A DNA stretch of 64,000 nucleotides from an uncultured Fibrobacter sp. GTDB lineage: Bacteria > Fibrobacterota > Fibrobacteria > Fibrobacterales > Fibrobacteraceae. Both the position numbers and the translations under genes were made by a program. Shown in pieces: positions 29,517-39,482 of the stretch (positions are counted from its first letter, which is position 1; every line of letters begins with the position of its first letter). Under the pieces are notes generated by a model. It worked only from the letters and a program-made list of their open reading frames with translations. It did no database searches and had not been told where the DNA came from. The DNA lies in contig CAMHDS010000005.1 in assembly GCA_946183925.1 (NCBI GenBank), positions 1 through 64,000 of the forward strand, written 5' to 3'.

Positions 29517-30563
29517 TTACAGCGGCAGTTCCATTTGTTCGGAGGCTTTGTGGCTGGGCATGCTCTTGTGAAGTAGCCTGTAGGCGTTGCTGGTAGCGAC
29601 GCGCCCCTGCTTTGTGCGGGAAAGCAGCCCCTTCTGGATCAGGTAGGGCTCGTAAACTTCTTCCAGGGTATCGGTCTCTTCGCCCAGGGCCGCCCCGATG
29701 GTACCCAGGCCTACTGGGCCCCCGTCGAACTTGTCAATCATCATGGAGAGGATTTTCCGGTCCATGGGGTCCAGGCCTTCGCTGTCGATGCCCAGCATCT
29801 GCAGTGTGCGTTCCGCCGCCTCCAGGTCGATAACGCCTGAACCGCGGACCTGTGCCACGTCACGGCAACGGCGCAAGATGCGGTTCGCGATGCGGGGAGT
29901 GCCGCGGCAGCGCCCGCCCAGAATCTGGGCGGCGTCTTGGGTCAGTTCAATCCCGAGAATCTTGGAACTCCTCATCAGGATTTGCATCAGGTCCTTTTCG
30001 TCGTAGAGTTCCAGCCGGTAGGATAACCCGAAGCGGTCGCGCAGGGGGCCGGTCAACAGGCCTGTGCGTGTGGTAGCGCCCACCAGGGTAAAATGCTTGA
30101 GGGGCAGGTTCACGCTTCGGGCCGCCGGGCCTGAATCCAGCATGATGTCCAGCCTGAAATCTTCCATGGCGGGGTAGAGGTATTCCTCGACGGTGCGGTT
30201 CAGCCGGTGGATCTCGTCGATAAACAGCACGTCGTTTTCTTGAAGCCCCGTAAGGAGCCCCGCCAAGTCGCTTGCCTTTTCCAGCACGGGCCCGCTGGTG
30301 ATGTGGATGTTCACGCCCATCTCTTTGGCGATGATACCCGCCAGCGTCGTCTTGCCGAGGCCAGGCGGCCCCGCAAAAAGGCAATGGTCCAGGGCGTCTC
30401 CCCGGTGCTTGGCCGCCTCTATGGCGATAGAAAGGCTCTCCTTGATGGAGGCCTGGCCCGTAAACTGCTCCAGACTGAGCGGCCGGAGGGTCTGCTCCAT
30501 TTCGGACTCGTCCATGGAGTTTTTACCGGGAGAAATGACGCGTTTGTCTTCCATACTGCACAA
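29517..30563 (-). CDS. ruvB: Holliday junction branch migration helicase RuvB
   Basis: LRPLSLEQFTGQASIKESL; LFAGPPGLGKTTLAGIIAKEMG; FIDEIHRLNRTVEEYLYPAMEDF. Confidence 0.95.
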   Translation of the reverse strand: MCSMEDKRVISPGKNSMDESEMEQTLRPLSLEQFTGQASIKESLSIAIEAAKHRGDALDHCLFAGPPGLGKTTLAGIIAKEMGVNIHITSGPVLEKASDLAGLLTGLQENDVLFIDEIHRLNRTVEEYLYPAMEDFRLDIMLDSGPAARSVNLPLKHFTLVGATTRTGLLTGPLRDRFGLSYRLELYDEKDLMQILMRSSKILGIELTQDAAQILGGRCRGTPRIANRILRRCRDVAQVRGSGVIDLEAAERTLQMLGIDSEGLDPMDRKILSMMIDKFDGGPVGLGTIGAALGEETDTLEEVYEPYLIQKGLLSRTKQGRVATSNAYRLLHKSMPSHKASEQMELPL

Positions 30564-30623
30564 ATATACACTTGTACAGGTGGTTCTGTCAAGATGTCTT
30601 TAACAAAAAACACTTTGGGGTAT

Positions 30624-30637
30624 TGCTTTTTTGTGCA
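30624..30637 (+). promoter_or_regulatory. Candidate LexA (SOS) box, one mismatch
   Basis: TGCTTTTTTGTGCA vs recalled TGCNCN4GTGCA (8/9 defined positions), between ruvB and the radical SAM gene. Confidence 0.4.
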
Positions 30638-30686
30638 GTTTTATATATATTAGTGCACGTAAGAGCAACTAAACAAAAAAGCAATT

Positions 30687-31937
30687 ATGGATGTTCGGGA
30701 AAAATTGAGAATTTTATCGGCGGCGGCCAAGTACGACGTGTCCTGTTCTTCCAGCGGGTCCAGCCGCTGTGCGCCTCCTGGCGGGCTGGGAGATGCCTGC
30801 AGTGCCGGAATTTGCCACACCTGGGCCGCCGACGGACGCTGCGTCTCCCTGCTGAAGGTTCTGCTCAGCAATGCCTGCAAGTACGACTGCGCCTATTGTG
30901 TGAACCGCCGGAGCAACGACGTTCCCCGGGCCACCTTTACGCCTAAAGAGCTTATCCAGCTGACCATCGAGTTTTATCGCCGGAACTACATCGAAGGTCT
31001 GTTCCTGAGTTCGGCGGTGATCAAGGATCCGGACTATACCATGGAACTTCTGGTGAAAATCGCCCGGGAACTCCGGATGGTGCACCGTTTTGGCGGGTAC
31101 ATCCATCTGAAGGCCATTCCCGGGGCCAGCGCCCGGCTTTTATACGAGGCGGGGCTTTACGCCGACCGGAGCAGCGTGAATATCGAGGTCCCTTCTGACA
31201 GGTCCCTGCAGTACCTCGCTCCCGAGAAGAATTTTGCCTCGGTATATGCACCCATGAACTTCTTTGCCGAACGCAAGCTGGAATACAAGGCTTCCGTGAG
31301 CCGCTACACCCCGAGTTTTTTGCCGGCAGGGCAGAGTACCCAGATGATCGTGGGCGCGTCGGGGGAGTCGGACTACCAGATTCTCTCCCTAACCTCGGGG
31401 TTTTACAACAAGCAAAAGCTCAAACGTGTATACTATTCGGGCTATGTTCCTATCAATGCGGACAAACGCCTGCCGGTGCTTACCACCAAGCCCCCGCTGG
31501 TTCGGGAACACCGGCTTTACCAGGCGGATTGGCTTATGCGTTTTTACAAGTTTCGCTACGATGAGATTCTGGATGAGGCCCATCCGAACTTGGACTTGGA
31601 ATTGGATCCGAAAATCGGCTGGGCGCTGCGCCATCCGGAAATGTTCCCGGTGGACTTACAGCATGCCGACTACGAGATGATTCTCCGTGTTCCGGGAATC
31701 GGCGTCAAGTCCGCCCAGCTTATCGTCTCGGGCCGTCGCTTTGCCAAGATCCGGCTGGAACAGCTGAAAAAGATGGGGGTAGTCCTCAAGCGGGCCAAGT
31801 ACTTCATCTACCACCCCGACACTCCGGCAAGCCTGCGCAGGCTCTATCCCGAGATGGTGCGGCCCCTGCTCCTTCCGCGGCCAAAGCCCGGCCAACTGGA
31901 CCTGTTCGCGGGCACCCCGCTGGCCCTACCTGCATAA
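30687..31937 (+). CDS. Putative DNA modification/repair radical SAM protein (TIGR03916-like)
   Basis: CX3CX2C (CKYDCAYC); SSGSSR, CSAGICHTWAADGRCVSLLKVLLSNACKYDCAYC; C-terminal HhH VPGIGVKSAQLIVSGRR. Confidence 0.85.
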   Translation: MDVREKLRILSAAAKYDVSCSSSGSSRCAPPGGLGDACSAGICHTWAADGRCVSLLKVLLSNACKYDCAYCVNRRSNDVPRATFTPKELIQLTIEFYRRNYIEGLFLSSAVIKDPDYTMELLVKIARELRMVHRFGGYIHLKAIPGASARLLYEAGLYADRSSVNIEVPSDRSLQYLAPEKNFASVYAPMNFFAERKLEYKASVSRYTPSFLPAGQSTQMIVGASGESDYQILSLTSGFYNKQKLKRVYYSGYVPINADKRLPVLTTKPPLVREHRLYQADWLMRFYKFRYDEILDEAHPNLDLELDPKIGWALRHPEMFPVDLQHADYEMILRVPGIGVKSAQLIVSGRRFAKIRLEQLKKMGVVLKRAKYFIYHPDTPASLRRLYPEMVRPLLLPRPKPGQLDLFAGTPLALPA

Positions 31938-31959
31938 GGCGCGACCATGATTCCGGCAA

Positions 31960-32008
31960 GAAGGGGTGGTGAGCTACGCAGTGCGAACCAGGGGAAGGCT
32001 TTCCCCTA
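31960..32008 (-). repeat. GGGGAAGGCTTTCCCC hairpin repeat (partial copy)
   Basis: AAGGGGTGGTGAGCTACGCAGTGCGAACCAGGGGAAGGCTTTCCCC; related to 56225..56295. Confidence 0.7.
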
Positions 32009-32014
32009 ACCACC

Positions 32015-32292
32015 AATCACGAAACATTTCTCATCCCACGCCCCGCACCCCACATTAAAACCTCTTGTTCCCATCAGCCCTAACCCCTAAATCCTAATCT
32101 CTACAACCTACTACCTAACCCCTAGATCCTAGCCCCTAGATCCTAAAAAGTTTTCAGTCCTCAGTATATATTTGGCGCCAAAGGCGCGACTATAAGAACT
32201 CACAACTCATAACTGACAACTCATTACTCATCCCACACCTCACATTCCACATTCTTAATTCCGAACTCCGAATTCCGAACTCCGAACTCACC
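32015..32292. repeat. Mosaic of intergenic word repeats
   Basis: CCTAACCCCTAAATCCTA, CTCACATTCCACA, ACAACTCATAACTGACAACTCA and GAATTCCGAACTCCGAA words filling the gap up to the ATG at 32293. Confidence 0.85.
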
Positions 32293-33054
32293 ATGTCCCT
32301 TTCCATCCAATACGATTCTACATTTGAAGGCTTCTTGAGTGCAGTCTTCGAGATTTACCGCCAGCATCTTGAAGTGGGCGAAATCCGTCCGGACCGTTCC
32401 GCGGCTCCGGCAGATATGTTCCTGCAGCCTTTCCATATCGAGACCAGCGAGGAGTCGGCGGCCCGCCTCCATCGCGCCATCGTAAACTTTGCAAGCGAAG
32501 AGGTCTATAACTTGCTCCATGCGGCGTTCCTGTCGGAGGAGGTGGGCGTAGAGATGAAAATTTTCGCCTTTCTGAAAAAGCTTTTTTCTGGAACGGACCC
32601 TAGCTATGGACAAAATCCTGCTTCGGCGGAAATGCTCCCGCTTTACAAGCTGGGCCAGTCCGTGCGTAGGGAGGCGGGGGGAATGCTTGGCCTGGTCCGT
32701 TTTGCCGTAGGTCCCGATAACATGCTCTGTGCCGAAATTGAACCGAAATATGACGTACTGATGCTTATGGAAGCTCATTTTTCCAAGCGTTTCGCCAATG
32801 AAAAATGGCTGATTTACGATTCCAAGCGGGACTACGGCCTGTTTCACGACCGAGCAGGGTGTCAGGTGGTGACATTGCCGGGCTACAAGTCCGGCGCCAT
32901 GGACCTGAAAGATTCTTTTACCGACCTGTGGAGGGAATTCTACAAGTCCATCGCCATCAAGGAACGGGAGAACCCCAAGCTTTTGAGGCGTTGCCTGCCT
33001 GTCCGTTACTGGAACCACCTGCCGGAGCGCTCCATGGCAACGGCGGTTACGTAG
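32293..33054 (+). CDS. Putative DNA metabolism protein (TIGR03915-like), partner of the radical SAM protein
   Basis: YDSTFEGFLSAVFEIY...HRAIVNFASEEVYNLLHAAFLSE...HFSKRFANEKWLIYDSKRDYGLFHD; located next to the TIGR03916-like gene. Confidence 0.8.
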   Translation: MSLSIQYDSTFEGFLSAVFEIYRQHLEVGEIRPDRSAAPADMFLQPFHIETSEESAARLHRAIVNFASEEVYNLLHAAFLSEEVGVEMKIFAFLKKLFSGTDPSYGQNPASAEMLPLYKLGQSVRREAGGMLGLVRFAVGPDNMLCAEIEPKYDVLMLMEAHFSKRFANEKWLIYDSKRDYGLFHDRAGCQVVTLPGYKSGAMDLKDSFTDLWREFYKSIAIKERENPKLLRRCLPVRYWNHLPERSMATAVT

Positions 33055-33196
33055 TGCTCGACCATGTGACCCGCCCGACTTTGCGTTTTTTCGCCGTCTA
33101 GGTTGATTTCTTTTTACGAAACTTCGAAAAAATCCTGGCCTTTTTCTTTTTCCAGATTATATATTTTATGTAAGAAATGATAACTGGAGTGTTCCA

Positions 33197-34819
33197 ATGG
33201 TAAAAACGGCTGCGAAACCGGGATTTTTTGTTCAGGACAGGTACCTTTACAGCAAGGACAACGAGAAGGTCATCCTTCGCGGGGTGAACCATATGTTCAT
33301 CTGGACCGACCGGGAAGGCAAGACCATTCCCGAAATCGCAAAGACCGGCGCCAACTGTGTCCGTATCGTCTGGAACACCCGCGGTCGTATCAGCGACCTG
33401 GACAATATCATGGGGCTATGCATAGCCAACGGCATGATTCCCATTCCCGAGATTCACGATACCACGGGTAACTGGGACCGCCTCCCTGAAGCTCTGGACT
33501 ACTGGCTTCGTGAAGAAACCCTGCAGGTGCTCTCCAACCACCAGGAATACATGATTCTGAACGTGGGTAACGAGCCCGGCGCCGGCGAGATTCCCGAAAG
33601 CGAATTTTTTGACGTGTACCGCATGATTGTGACCAAGATGCGCGCTGCCGGAATCCGCGTGCCCATCATGATCGATGCCGACATGTGGGGTCAGGACGAA
33701 AAGATTCTCCTTTCCGTGGGCCCGAAGCTTTTGCAGGCGGATCCGGAACATAATTTGATTTTTTCCATCCACATGTGGTGGCCTAGCGAAAAGCACGACC
33801 CTGCCCGTACAGGTTTTGCCACCGTTCAAGAACGTATTACCGCTACACTCGAAAAATCTGTGGAACTGAAGCTGCCCTTTGTGGTGGGCGAATTTGCGCC
33901 GGTGGCTGCCGGTGGCGCAAAAGAAATCCCCTACAAGCATATCATGGCCGAGGCGGAACGCCTGAACATTGGTTGGATGGCCTGGAGTTGGGGTCCCGGA
34001 AATTACGACAGCCCCGAAATGGACATGACCGCCCATAGTTCCTTCAATACACTTGTGGGCTGGGGCAAGGAAGTGGCGGTGGATAGTCCCCTTGGAATTC
34101 AGAACACCAGCGTGATTCCGAATTTTATCCAGAACAAGGACTACGTCACCGGGTTCCAGGGAACAGGGACAAACCTTATCCAGAACGGTGATTTTTCTGA
34201 TGAAAACCCGCTGGAAAACTGGGTCACCGATTTCTGGGGTGGCAAGGCCGACGTCAAGGTGGAAGATGGTGTGGTCCACTTTGACATTTCCAAGGCTGGC
34301 AAGGAAACTTGGGGCCTGCAGTTCAAGCAACATCTGCCTCTCCGAAACGGGGTCACCTACATTTTCAGTATGCGTGCCAAGGCAGACAAGCCCCGTACCT
34401 TGAATGTGAACATCAAGAAGGATGCCGAAGTCTATACGCCCTATGCCAACGGTCGTATCCTGGACTTGAGCACAAGCTGGCAGAGTTTCAGCTGGAAGTT
34501 CACCATGAAAGAGGACTCCGATGCCGAAGCCCTGCTGATTTTCGACATGGGCGGCACTCCGATTTCTTGGTCTCTGGCCGACATCTCCTTGGTGCAGGCT
34601 AGGAGTGTGGCGGACCGCCTGAACCGCACCTTCCAGCGCAATGTGCAGAAGAACTCCGGCTACTTCAACGCCCCTAATGGGCCGTGGCAGCTCTTGCTAT
34701 ACTCTGCCAAGGGCGATCTTTTGCAGGTCCTTGACGAAGGCAAGGGTGGCGAGGGCATGCGCTCTTACCCGAAACTGGAACAGAGCGGCATCATGGTGGT
34801 TAAAGACAAGCTTAGTTAG
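33197..34819 (+). CDS. GH5-type glycoside hydrolase with CBM4/9-like module and C-terminal sorting-like domain; no signal peptide visible
   Basis: VILRGVNHMFIW...NCVRIVWNTRG...MILNVGNEPG...VVGEFAPVA; NGDFSDENPLENW; C-term GPWQLLLYSAKGDLLQVLDEG...GIMVVKDKLS. Confidence 0.8.
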   Translation: MVKTAAKPGFFVQDRYLYSKDNEKVILRGVNHMFIWTDREGKTIPEIAKTGANCVRIVWNTRGRISDLDNIMGLCIANGMIPIPEIHDTTGNWDRLPEALDYWLREETLQVLSNHQEYMILNVGNEPGAGEIPESEFFDVYRMIVTKMRAAGIRVPIMIDADMWGQDEKILLSVGPKLLQADPEHNLIFSIHMWWPSEKHDPARTGFATVQERITATLEKSVELKLPFVVGEFAPVAAGGAKEIPYKHIMAEAERLNIGWMAWSWGPGNYDSPEMDMTAHSSFNTLVGWGKEVAVDSPLGIQNTSVIPNFIQNKDYVTGFQGTGTNLIQNGDFSDENPLENWVTDFWGGKADVKVEDGVVHFDISKAGKETWGLQFKQHLPLRNGVTYIFSMRAKADKPRTLNVNIKKDAEVYTPYANGRILDLSTSWQSFSWKFTMKEDSDAEALLIFDMGGTPISWSLADISLVQARSVADRLNRTFQRNVQKNSGYFNAPNGPWQLLLYSAKGDLLQVLDEGKGGEGMRSYPKLEQSGIMVVKDKLS

Positions 34820-35735
34820 CGGAGCTCAGGTCCAAAACGTCTTTCAAGAAGGCCGTAACTTTATTCAGGTAACCGCCGACGATTTTAGGTATGTGGCGGT
34901 GAGAGTAGACGTATCTACCAAGCAGTTGTGACTTGGAAAAAAATCCCAGTTCTCGAGAATCCGGGGCGTGTTTCAGTTTTTCACTGATGATGAAATAGTA
35001 ATCATCCTGAGCAACGATTTTTTCGATAAGGCTTGAATCCGCCTTGTTACGGAATTCGCGCTTTATTTTTACAGGCGTGTTGCCGATTTCTCGCTGGAAT
35101 ACCTGAAGTTCCAGCAGGTAACGGTCTTGCCAGGGGAGAAGGTCCACCTCTTTCAGACTGACTTGACGATTGCCGAGTTTTAGAGCTCCCAACATGTCTA
35201 GGGGGAGTTCCCGTTCACCCTGCCAAAGGGATGTTTTGACATAGAAGGGGATCTCCTGCTCCTGCATGATGCTGATGGCGTAATCTTGCTCAACATCGTT
35301 CAGTTTGCTCATGTAAAGGGTATCGCCCTTCTTGGGGACATCTATTTTTCGTGTTTCGATGAACACCTCTTCGTCGTTAAGCTGCTTGGTCTTGTTCTTG
35401 ACACGAACCTTACCGTTGTTGTAGAACTTGACCTTATCGCCTGGCATGGCCAGCACTCTGCGGACCAAAGTTTCCCTGTTCTTTTGGCGAGCCCAGACGA
35501 TGTCATCGACCTTTAGTTTGTCGATACAGCGGGGAAGCTTGCAAATCCAGACCACGTCGTCTTCCTTGAACTTGGGATACATGGCGGAATCGCTGAGCCT
35601 TAAGGGCTCCAATACGTAAAACCTGCCGTACAAGGCCGCAGCGAAAAATAGCACCAACAGAAACACCAAGAAAAAGATAAATGTCTTGGAATTCCGTAGC
35701 TGACGCTTGTTGACGATGTGCCTGAGAGAAGCCAT
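34812..35735 (-). CDS. Signal peptidase I-like (S26) protein lacking canonical catalytic residues
   Basis: N-terminal TM; LSDSAMYPKFKEDDVVWICKLP (canonical SGSMxPTL) and ETLVRRVLAMPGDKV (canonical KRVxGLPGD); directly downstream of lepA. Confidence 0.8.
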   Translation of the reverse strand: MASLRHIVNKRQLRNSKTFIFFLVFLLVLFFAAALYGRFYVLEPLRLSDSAMYPKFKEDDVVWICKLPRCIDKLKVDDIVWARQKNRETLVRRVLAMPGDKVKFYNNGKVRVKNKTKQLNDEEVFIETRKIDVPKKGDTLYMSKLNDVEQDYAISIMQEQEIPFYVKTSLWQGERELPLDMLGALKLGNRQVSLKEVDLLPWQDRYLLELQVFQREIGNTPVKIKREFRNKADSSLIEKIVAQDDYYFIISEKLKHAPDSRELGFFSKSQLLGRYVYSHRHIPKIVGGYLNKVTAFLKDVLDLSSAN

Positions 35736-35756
35736 ACCAGAAAGTGAATGACGGAA

Positions 35757-37577
35757 CTACTCGCCGTTTCCGTTGGAGTTGTCCGAAAGGGAAAGCACGG
35801 CCAGGAACGCCTTTTGCGGGACTTCTACCGAGCCGATGCTCTTCATGCGCTTTTTGCCTTCTTTCTGCTTTTCCAGGAGCTTGCGCTTGCGGGTGATGTC
35901 GCCGCCATAGCACTTGGCCAGCACGTCCTTGCGCACGGCCTTCACGGTAGAGCGGCTGATGATCTTTCCGCCGATGGCGCCCTGGATGGCCACGTCGAAC
36001 TGTTGCCGTGGAATCAGGTCCTTCAGCTTTACGCAGATGGCATTGGCGTAGGTGTTTGCCTTGTCCCTGTGGATAATCACCGAGAAGGCGTCCACCGGGT
36101 CGCCGTTCAGCAAAATGTCCAGCTTCACCAGGTTGTTCCGCCGGTATTCGCTGGGAGCGTAGTCCAGGCCGGCATAACCGCGGCTCACGGACTTGAGCCG
36201 GTCGTAGAAGTCGAACATGATTTCGGCGAGAGGCAGGTTATACTTGAGAATAACCTTCTCCTCGTCGATGTATTCCATGGTCTCGAATTCCCCGCGTTTT
36301 TCTTCGCAGAGGGTCATGAGGGCGCCAACGTAGTCCTTGGGCGTAAAAATTTGGGCCTTTACGTAAGGCTCTTCGATGTGGTCGTAACGGCTGGCATCGG
36401 GGAGCTTGGAGGGGCTCTCGATTTTCACCATGGAGCCGTCGCTCATGTGCACATGGTATTCCACGTTGGGGACGGTGGTAATGATATCCACGCCGAATTC
36501 TCTGTCCAGGCGTTCCTGCACGATTTCCATGTGCAAGAGTCCCAGGAACCCGGTGCGGAAACCGAAGCCCAGGGCGTCGGAAGTTTCCGGCTCCCAGCTC
36601 AGGGCGGAATCGTTCAGGCGCAGTTTTTCCAGGGCTTCGCGCAAATCCTTGTAGTCTTCGGGGTCGATAGGGTAGATGCCCGAATAAATCATGGGCAAAA
36701 TATCCTTGTAACCCGGGAGCGGTTCTGCGGCAGGATTTGCGGTATCGGTCAGAGTGTCGCCGATTTTGACATCGCTGATGGTTTTCACGTTGGCAAGCAC
36801 GTAGCCTACCATGCCCTCGGTTAGTTCTGGCCGGGGGTCGCGGTGCATGCTGAAGGTTCCCACTTCGGTCACCATGTATTCTCCGCCGGTTTTCATCATG
36901 CGGATTTTCATGCCGGCCTTGAGGGTACCTTCTACGATGCGGATGTAGTTGATGACCCCGCGGTAGCTGTCGTAGACGGAGTCGAAAATTAGGGCCTTCA
37001 GGGGTTTTCCACTGTCGCCCTTGGGGGCGGGAATCTCGTCAACGATTTTGTCCAGGACTTCGCCTACGTTCAGCCCCGTCTTTGCCGAAATCCGGGGAAT
37101 CTTGTCCGGGTCATAACCAAGCAGGTCGCCTACCAGCTGGGCGATGTGGTCTGGCTGCGCTCCTGGCAGGTCCACCTTGTTCAGCACGGGAATCACCGTC
37201 AGGTCGTTTTCGATGGCGAGGTAAAGGTTGCTGAGGGTCTGGGCCTCGATGCCCTGGCTTGCGTCCACTACCAGGATAGCGCCTTCGCAGGCCGCCAGGG
37301 ATCGGCTCACCTCGTAGGTAAAGTCCACGTGCCCCGGGGTGTCAATCATGTTCAAAATGTATTCTTGGCCGTTCCGTTCGTAAACCATGCGGATGGCGTG
37401 GGCCTTGATGGTAATGCCGCGCTCCCGTTCCAGGTCCATGTCGTCCAGCAGCTGGTTCGTCATCTCGTTCTTGGAAACGGTCTTGGTCAGTTCGATAAGG
37501 CGGTCGGCCAGGGTGGATTTTCCGTGGTCGATATGGGCGATAATGCTGAAATTTCTGATGTTGTCGTTTTGCGGCAT
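35757..37577 (-). CDS. lepA: Elongation factor 4
   Basis: [60 protein letters not shown]. Confidence 0.97.
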   Translation of the reverse strand: MPQNDNIRNFSIIAHIDHGKSTLADRLIELTKTVSKNEMTNQLLDDMDLERERGITIKAHAIRMVYERNGQEYILNMIDTPGHVDFTYEVSRSLAACEGAILVVDASQGIEAQTLSNLYLAIENDLTVIPVLNKVDLPGAQPDHIAQLVGDLLGYDPDKIPRISAKTGLNVGEVLDKIVDEIPAPKGDSGKPLKALIFDSVYDSYRGVINYIRIVEGTLKAGMKIRMMKTGGEYMVTEVGTFSMHRDPRPELTEGMVGYVLANVKTISDVKIGDTLTDTANPAAEPLPGYKDILPMIYSGIYPIDPEDYKDLREALEKLRLNDSALSWEPETSDALGFGFRTGFLGLLHMEIVQERLDREFGVDIITTVPNVEYHVHMSDGSMVKIESPSKLPDASRYDHIEEPYVKAQIFTPKDYVGALMTLCEEKRGEFETMEYIDEEKVILKYNLPLAEIMFDFYDRLKSVSRGYAGLDYAPSEYRRNNLVKLDILLNGDPVDAFSVIIHRDKANTYANAICVKLKDLIPRQQFDVAIQGAIGGKIISRSTVKAVRKDVLAKCYGGDITRKRKLLEKQKEGKKRMKSIGSVEVPQKAFLAVLSLSDNSNGNGE

Positions 37578-37702
37578 AGGGAATTTCTTTTAAGGTCAGC
37601 ACAAATATAGAAATCCGCCCATAGTTTTTTTATTTTTTTTGCCCTGCCCCTTTACTTTTTCTATATTACCATCGATATTTAAAATGGGGTAGTTGCTCAC
37701 CT

Positions 37703-38230
37703 ATGAAGTTTATTTTCCGTGTTTTTGTAGCTTTATTGTTTGCCGTTGAGTTTTCCTTTGCCGAAGGCAAGGTTTTTAACAAGGACTATTCGGAGATTAA
37801 AGAAATTCAGGCGATTATTACCACCCACGAAGGTGAAATCGTCCTTTCCCTCGATTTCAAGGCTGCGCCCAATACGGTGGCGAACTTTGTGGAGTTGGCA
37901 AATAAGGGCTTTTACAACGGACTGACGTTCCACCGGGTGATTCCTGGATTTATGATTCAGGGGGGAGATCCCGAAGGGAATGGCAAGGGTGGTCCGGGGT
38001 ACACCATCGATGACGAAATAAATGAACTTAAACATGAAACTGGTGTGATTTCCATGGCCAATCGTGGCCCCAATACCAATGGTTCGCAGTTTTTTATTAC
38101 CCAGCTGCCTCAGCCTCATCTTGATGGTAAGCATACGGTTTTTGGAAAAGTTTTGTCCGGGCAAGACGTCGTTTGCCGCATTGAACAGGGCGACCCTATT
38201 ATAAACATCAAAATACTGGAAAAGAAGTAA
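37703..38230 (+). CDS. Cyclophilin-type peptidyl-prolyl cis-trans isomerase
   Basis: [43 protein letters not shown]; signal peptide. Confidence 0.92.
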   Translation: MKFIFRVFVALLFAVEFSFAEGKVFNKDYSEIKEIQAIITTHEGEIVLSLDFKAAPNTVANFVELANKGFYNGLTFHRVIPGFMIQGGDPEGNGKGGPGYTIDDEINELKHETGVISMANRGPNTNGSQFFITQLPQPHLDGKHTVFGKVLSGQDVVCRIEQGDPIINIKILEKK

Positions 38231-38233
38231 TCT

Positions 38234-39346
38234 ATGGCTACAAAGAAAAAAGCTTCACCTGTGAAGAAAGCCCCTGTAAAGGCTGCTGCCAAGAAGGCTG
38301 CTCCTGCTAAGGCTCCCGTAAAGGCTGCGGCCAAGAAGGTCGCTGCGAAGGCGCCTGCTAAAAAGGCCGCCCCTGCGAAGGCGCCTGCAAAGAAGGCTGC
38401 TCCAGCGAAGAAGGCGGCCCCCGCCAAGAAGGCTGCTCCTGCGAAAAAAGCGGTTCCTGCGAAGAAAGCCGCACCTACCAAGAAGGCAGTGCCTGCAAAA
38501 GCACCTGCCAAAAAGGTTGCCCCTGCAAAGAAGGCCACACCGGCTAAGAAGGTTGCTCCAGCAAAGAAACCGGCGGTGAAAGCTCCCGCTAAGGCTCCTG
38601 CCAAGAAGCCTGTTCCTGCAAAGGCTCCTTCCATCAAGAATTCCGCCCCCGCCAAGGAAACTCCGAAGGCCACCAAGAAGGACAAGGTCGAAAAGGCCGT
38701 CGAGGTCAAGAAGGTCAAAGGTGGCAAGAAGCCTGCGCCAGCTCCTGTCAAAACGGAAACCGTAGCCGAAGAGGTGGTGGAAACGGCTGCCGAAACCAAG
38801 GGCACAAAGCAGGGCAAGGGCGGCAAACCCAAGATTGAACTGCCTTTTGCAGTGCTCCTGGAAGGTGGCAAACGTCTTTCCAAGACCATCATGTTCTACG
38901 AAATCGACGAGCACGAAGATGGTGCCAACAAGAAGAAAGTGTCCTCTGAACTCAAGAATCTGGAAAAGAAGCCCACCATGGCGATTCGCCACAAGGCTTC
39001 CCTTGCCGAAGAGACCCAGGAAGAGCTGACGGAACGTATCCTGAAGGAACTGGAAGAACAGAACCTGGCGTTCACCCGCGAGGCGGCCACTCAGATTTGC
39101 ACCCGCTGCAACAAGAACCTGGTCTCTCCGGAATTCTGGGTGGACAAGCACCTGGGTTACTGCGAAGAATGTGCCGCTATCCTCAAGCTGGGCCAGTCCA
39201 AAGAAGCTCGTAAGGTGGATTACCAGATGGGGCTTCTCGGCCAGGATTCCCTGGACGAAGAGGATGAGGATAATGAATTTATGGACGGCCCTGATGCCGC
39301 TGACCTGAAGGAAGCGGAAGAGGAACTGGCCGAACTGGACGATTAA
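38234..39346 (+). CDS. Histone H1-like Ala/Lys/Pro repeat protein with C-terminal zinc-ribbon domain
   Basis: About 150 residues of KKAAPAKKA-type repeats, then ICTRCNKNLVSPEFWVDKHLGYCEECAAI and an acidic tail. Confidence 0.8.
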   Translation: MATKKKASPVKKAPVKAAAKKAAPAKAPVKAAAKKVAAKAPAKKAAPAKAPAKKAAPAKKAAPAKKAAPAKKAVPAKKAAPTKKAVPAKAPAKKVAPAKKATPAKKVAPAKKPAVKAPAKAPAKKPVPAKAPSIKNSAPAKETPKATKKDKVEKAVEVKKVKGGKKPAPAPVKTETVAEEVVETAAETKGTKQGKGGKPKIELPFAVLLEGGKRLSKTIMFYEIDEHEDGANKKKVSSELKNLEKKPTMAIRHKASLAEETQEELTERILKELEEQNLAFTREAATQICTRCNKNLVSPEFWVDKHLGYCEECAAILKLGQSKEARKVDYQMGLLGQDSLDEEDEDNEFMDGPDAADLKEAEEELAELDD

Positions 39347-39371
39347 TCGTTATAGGTCGTTGAATAAAAAA

Positions 39372-39402
39372 GCGCAGACCCTTAGATGGATCTGCGTTTT
39401 TT
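39372..39402. terminator. Rho-independent terminator
   Basis: CGCAGA...TCTGCG followed by TTTTTT; A-tract on the other side. Confidence 0.8.
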
Positions 39403-39482
39403 GCTTAAATATGTATGGCCGCGACGATGAATCTTGCGAACCGAAATGTGTGAATAAAGTGCGCGATTAAGGACGCGTATCC

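Noticed and set aside
35748-36824. 358-aa plus-strand ORF antisense to lepA
   Set aside because: Same codon-bias artefact.
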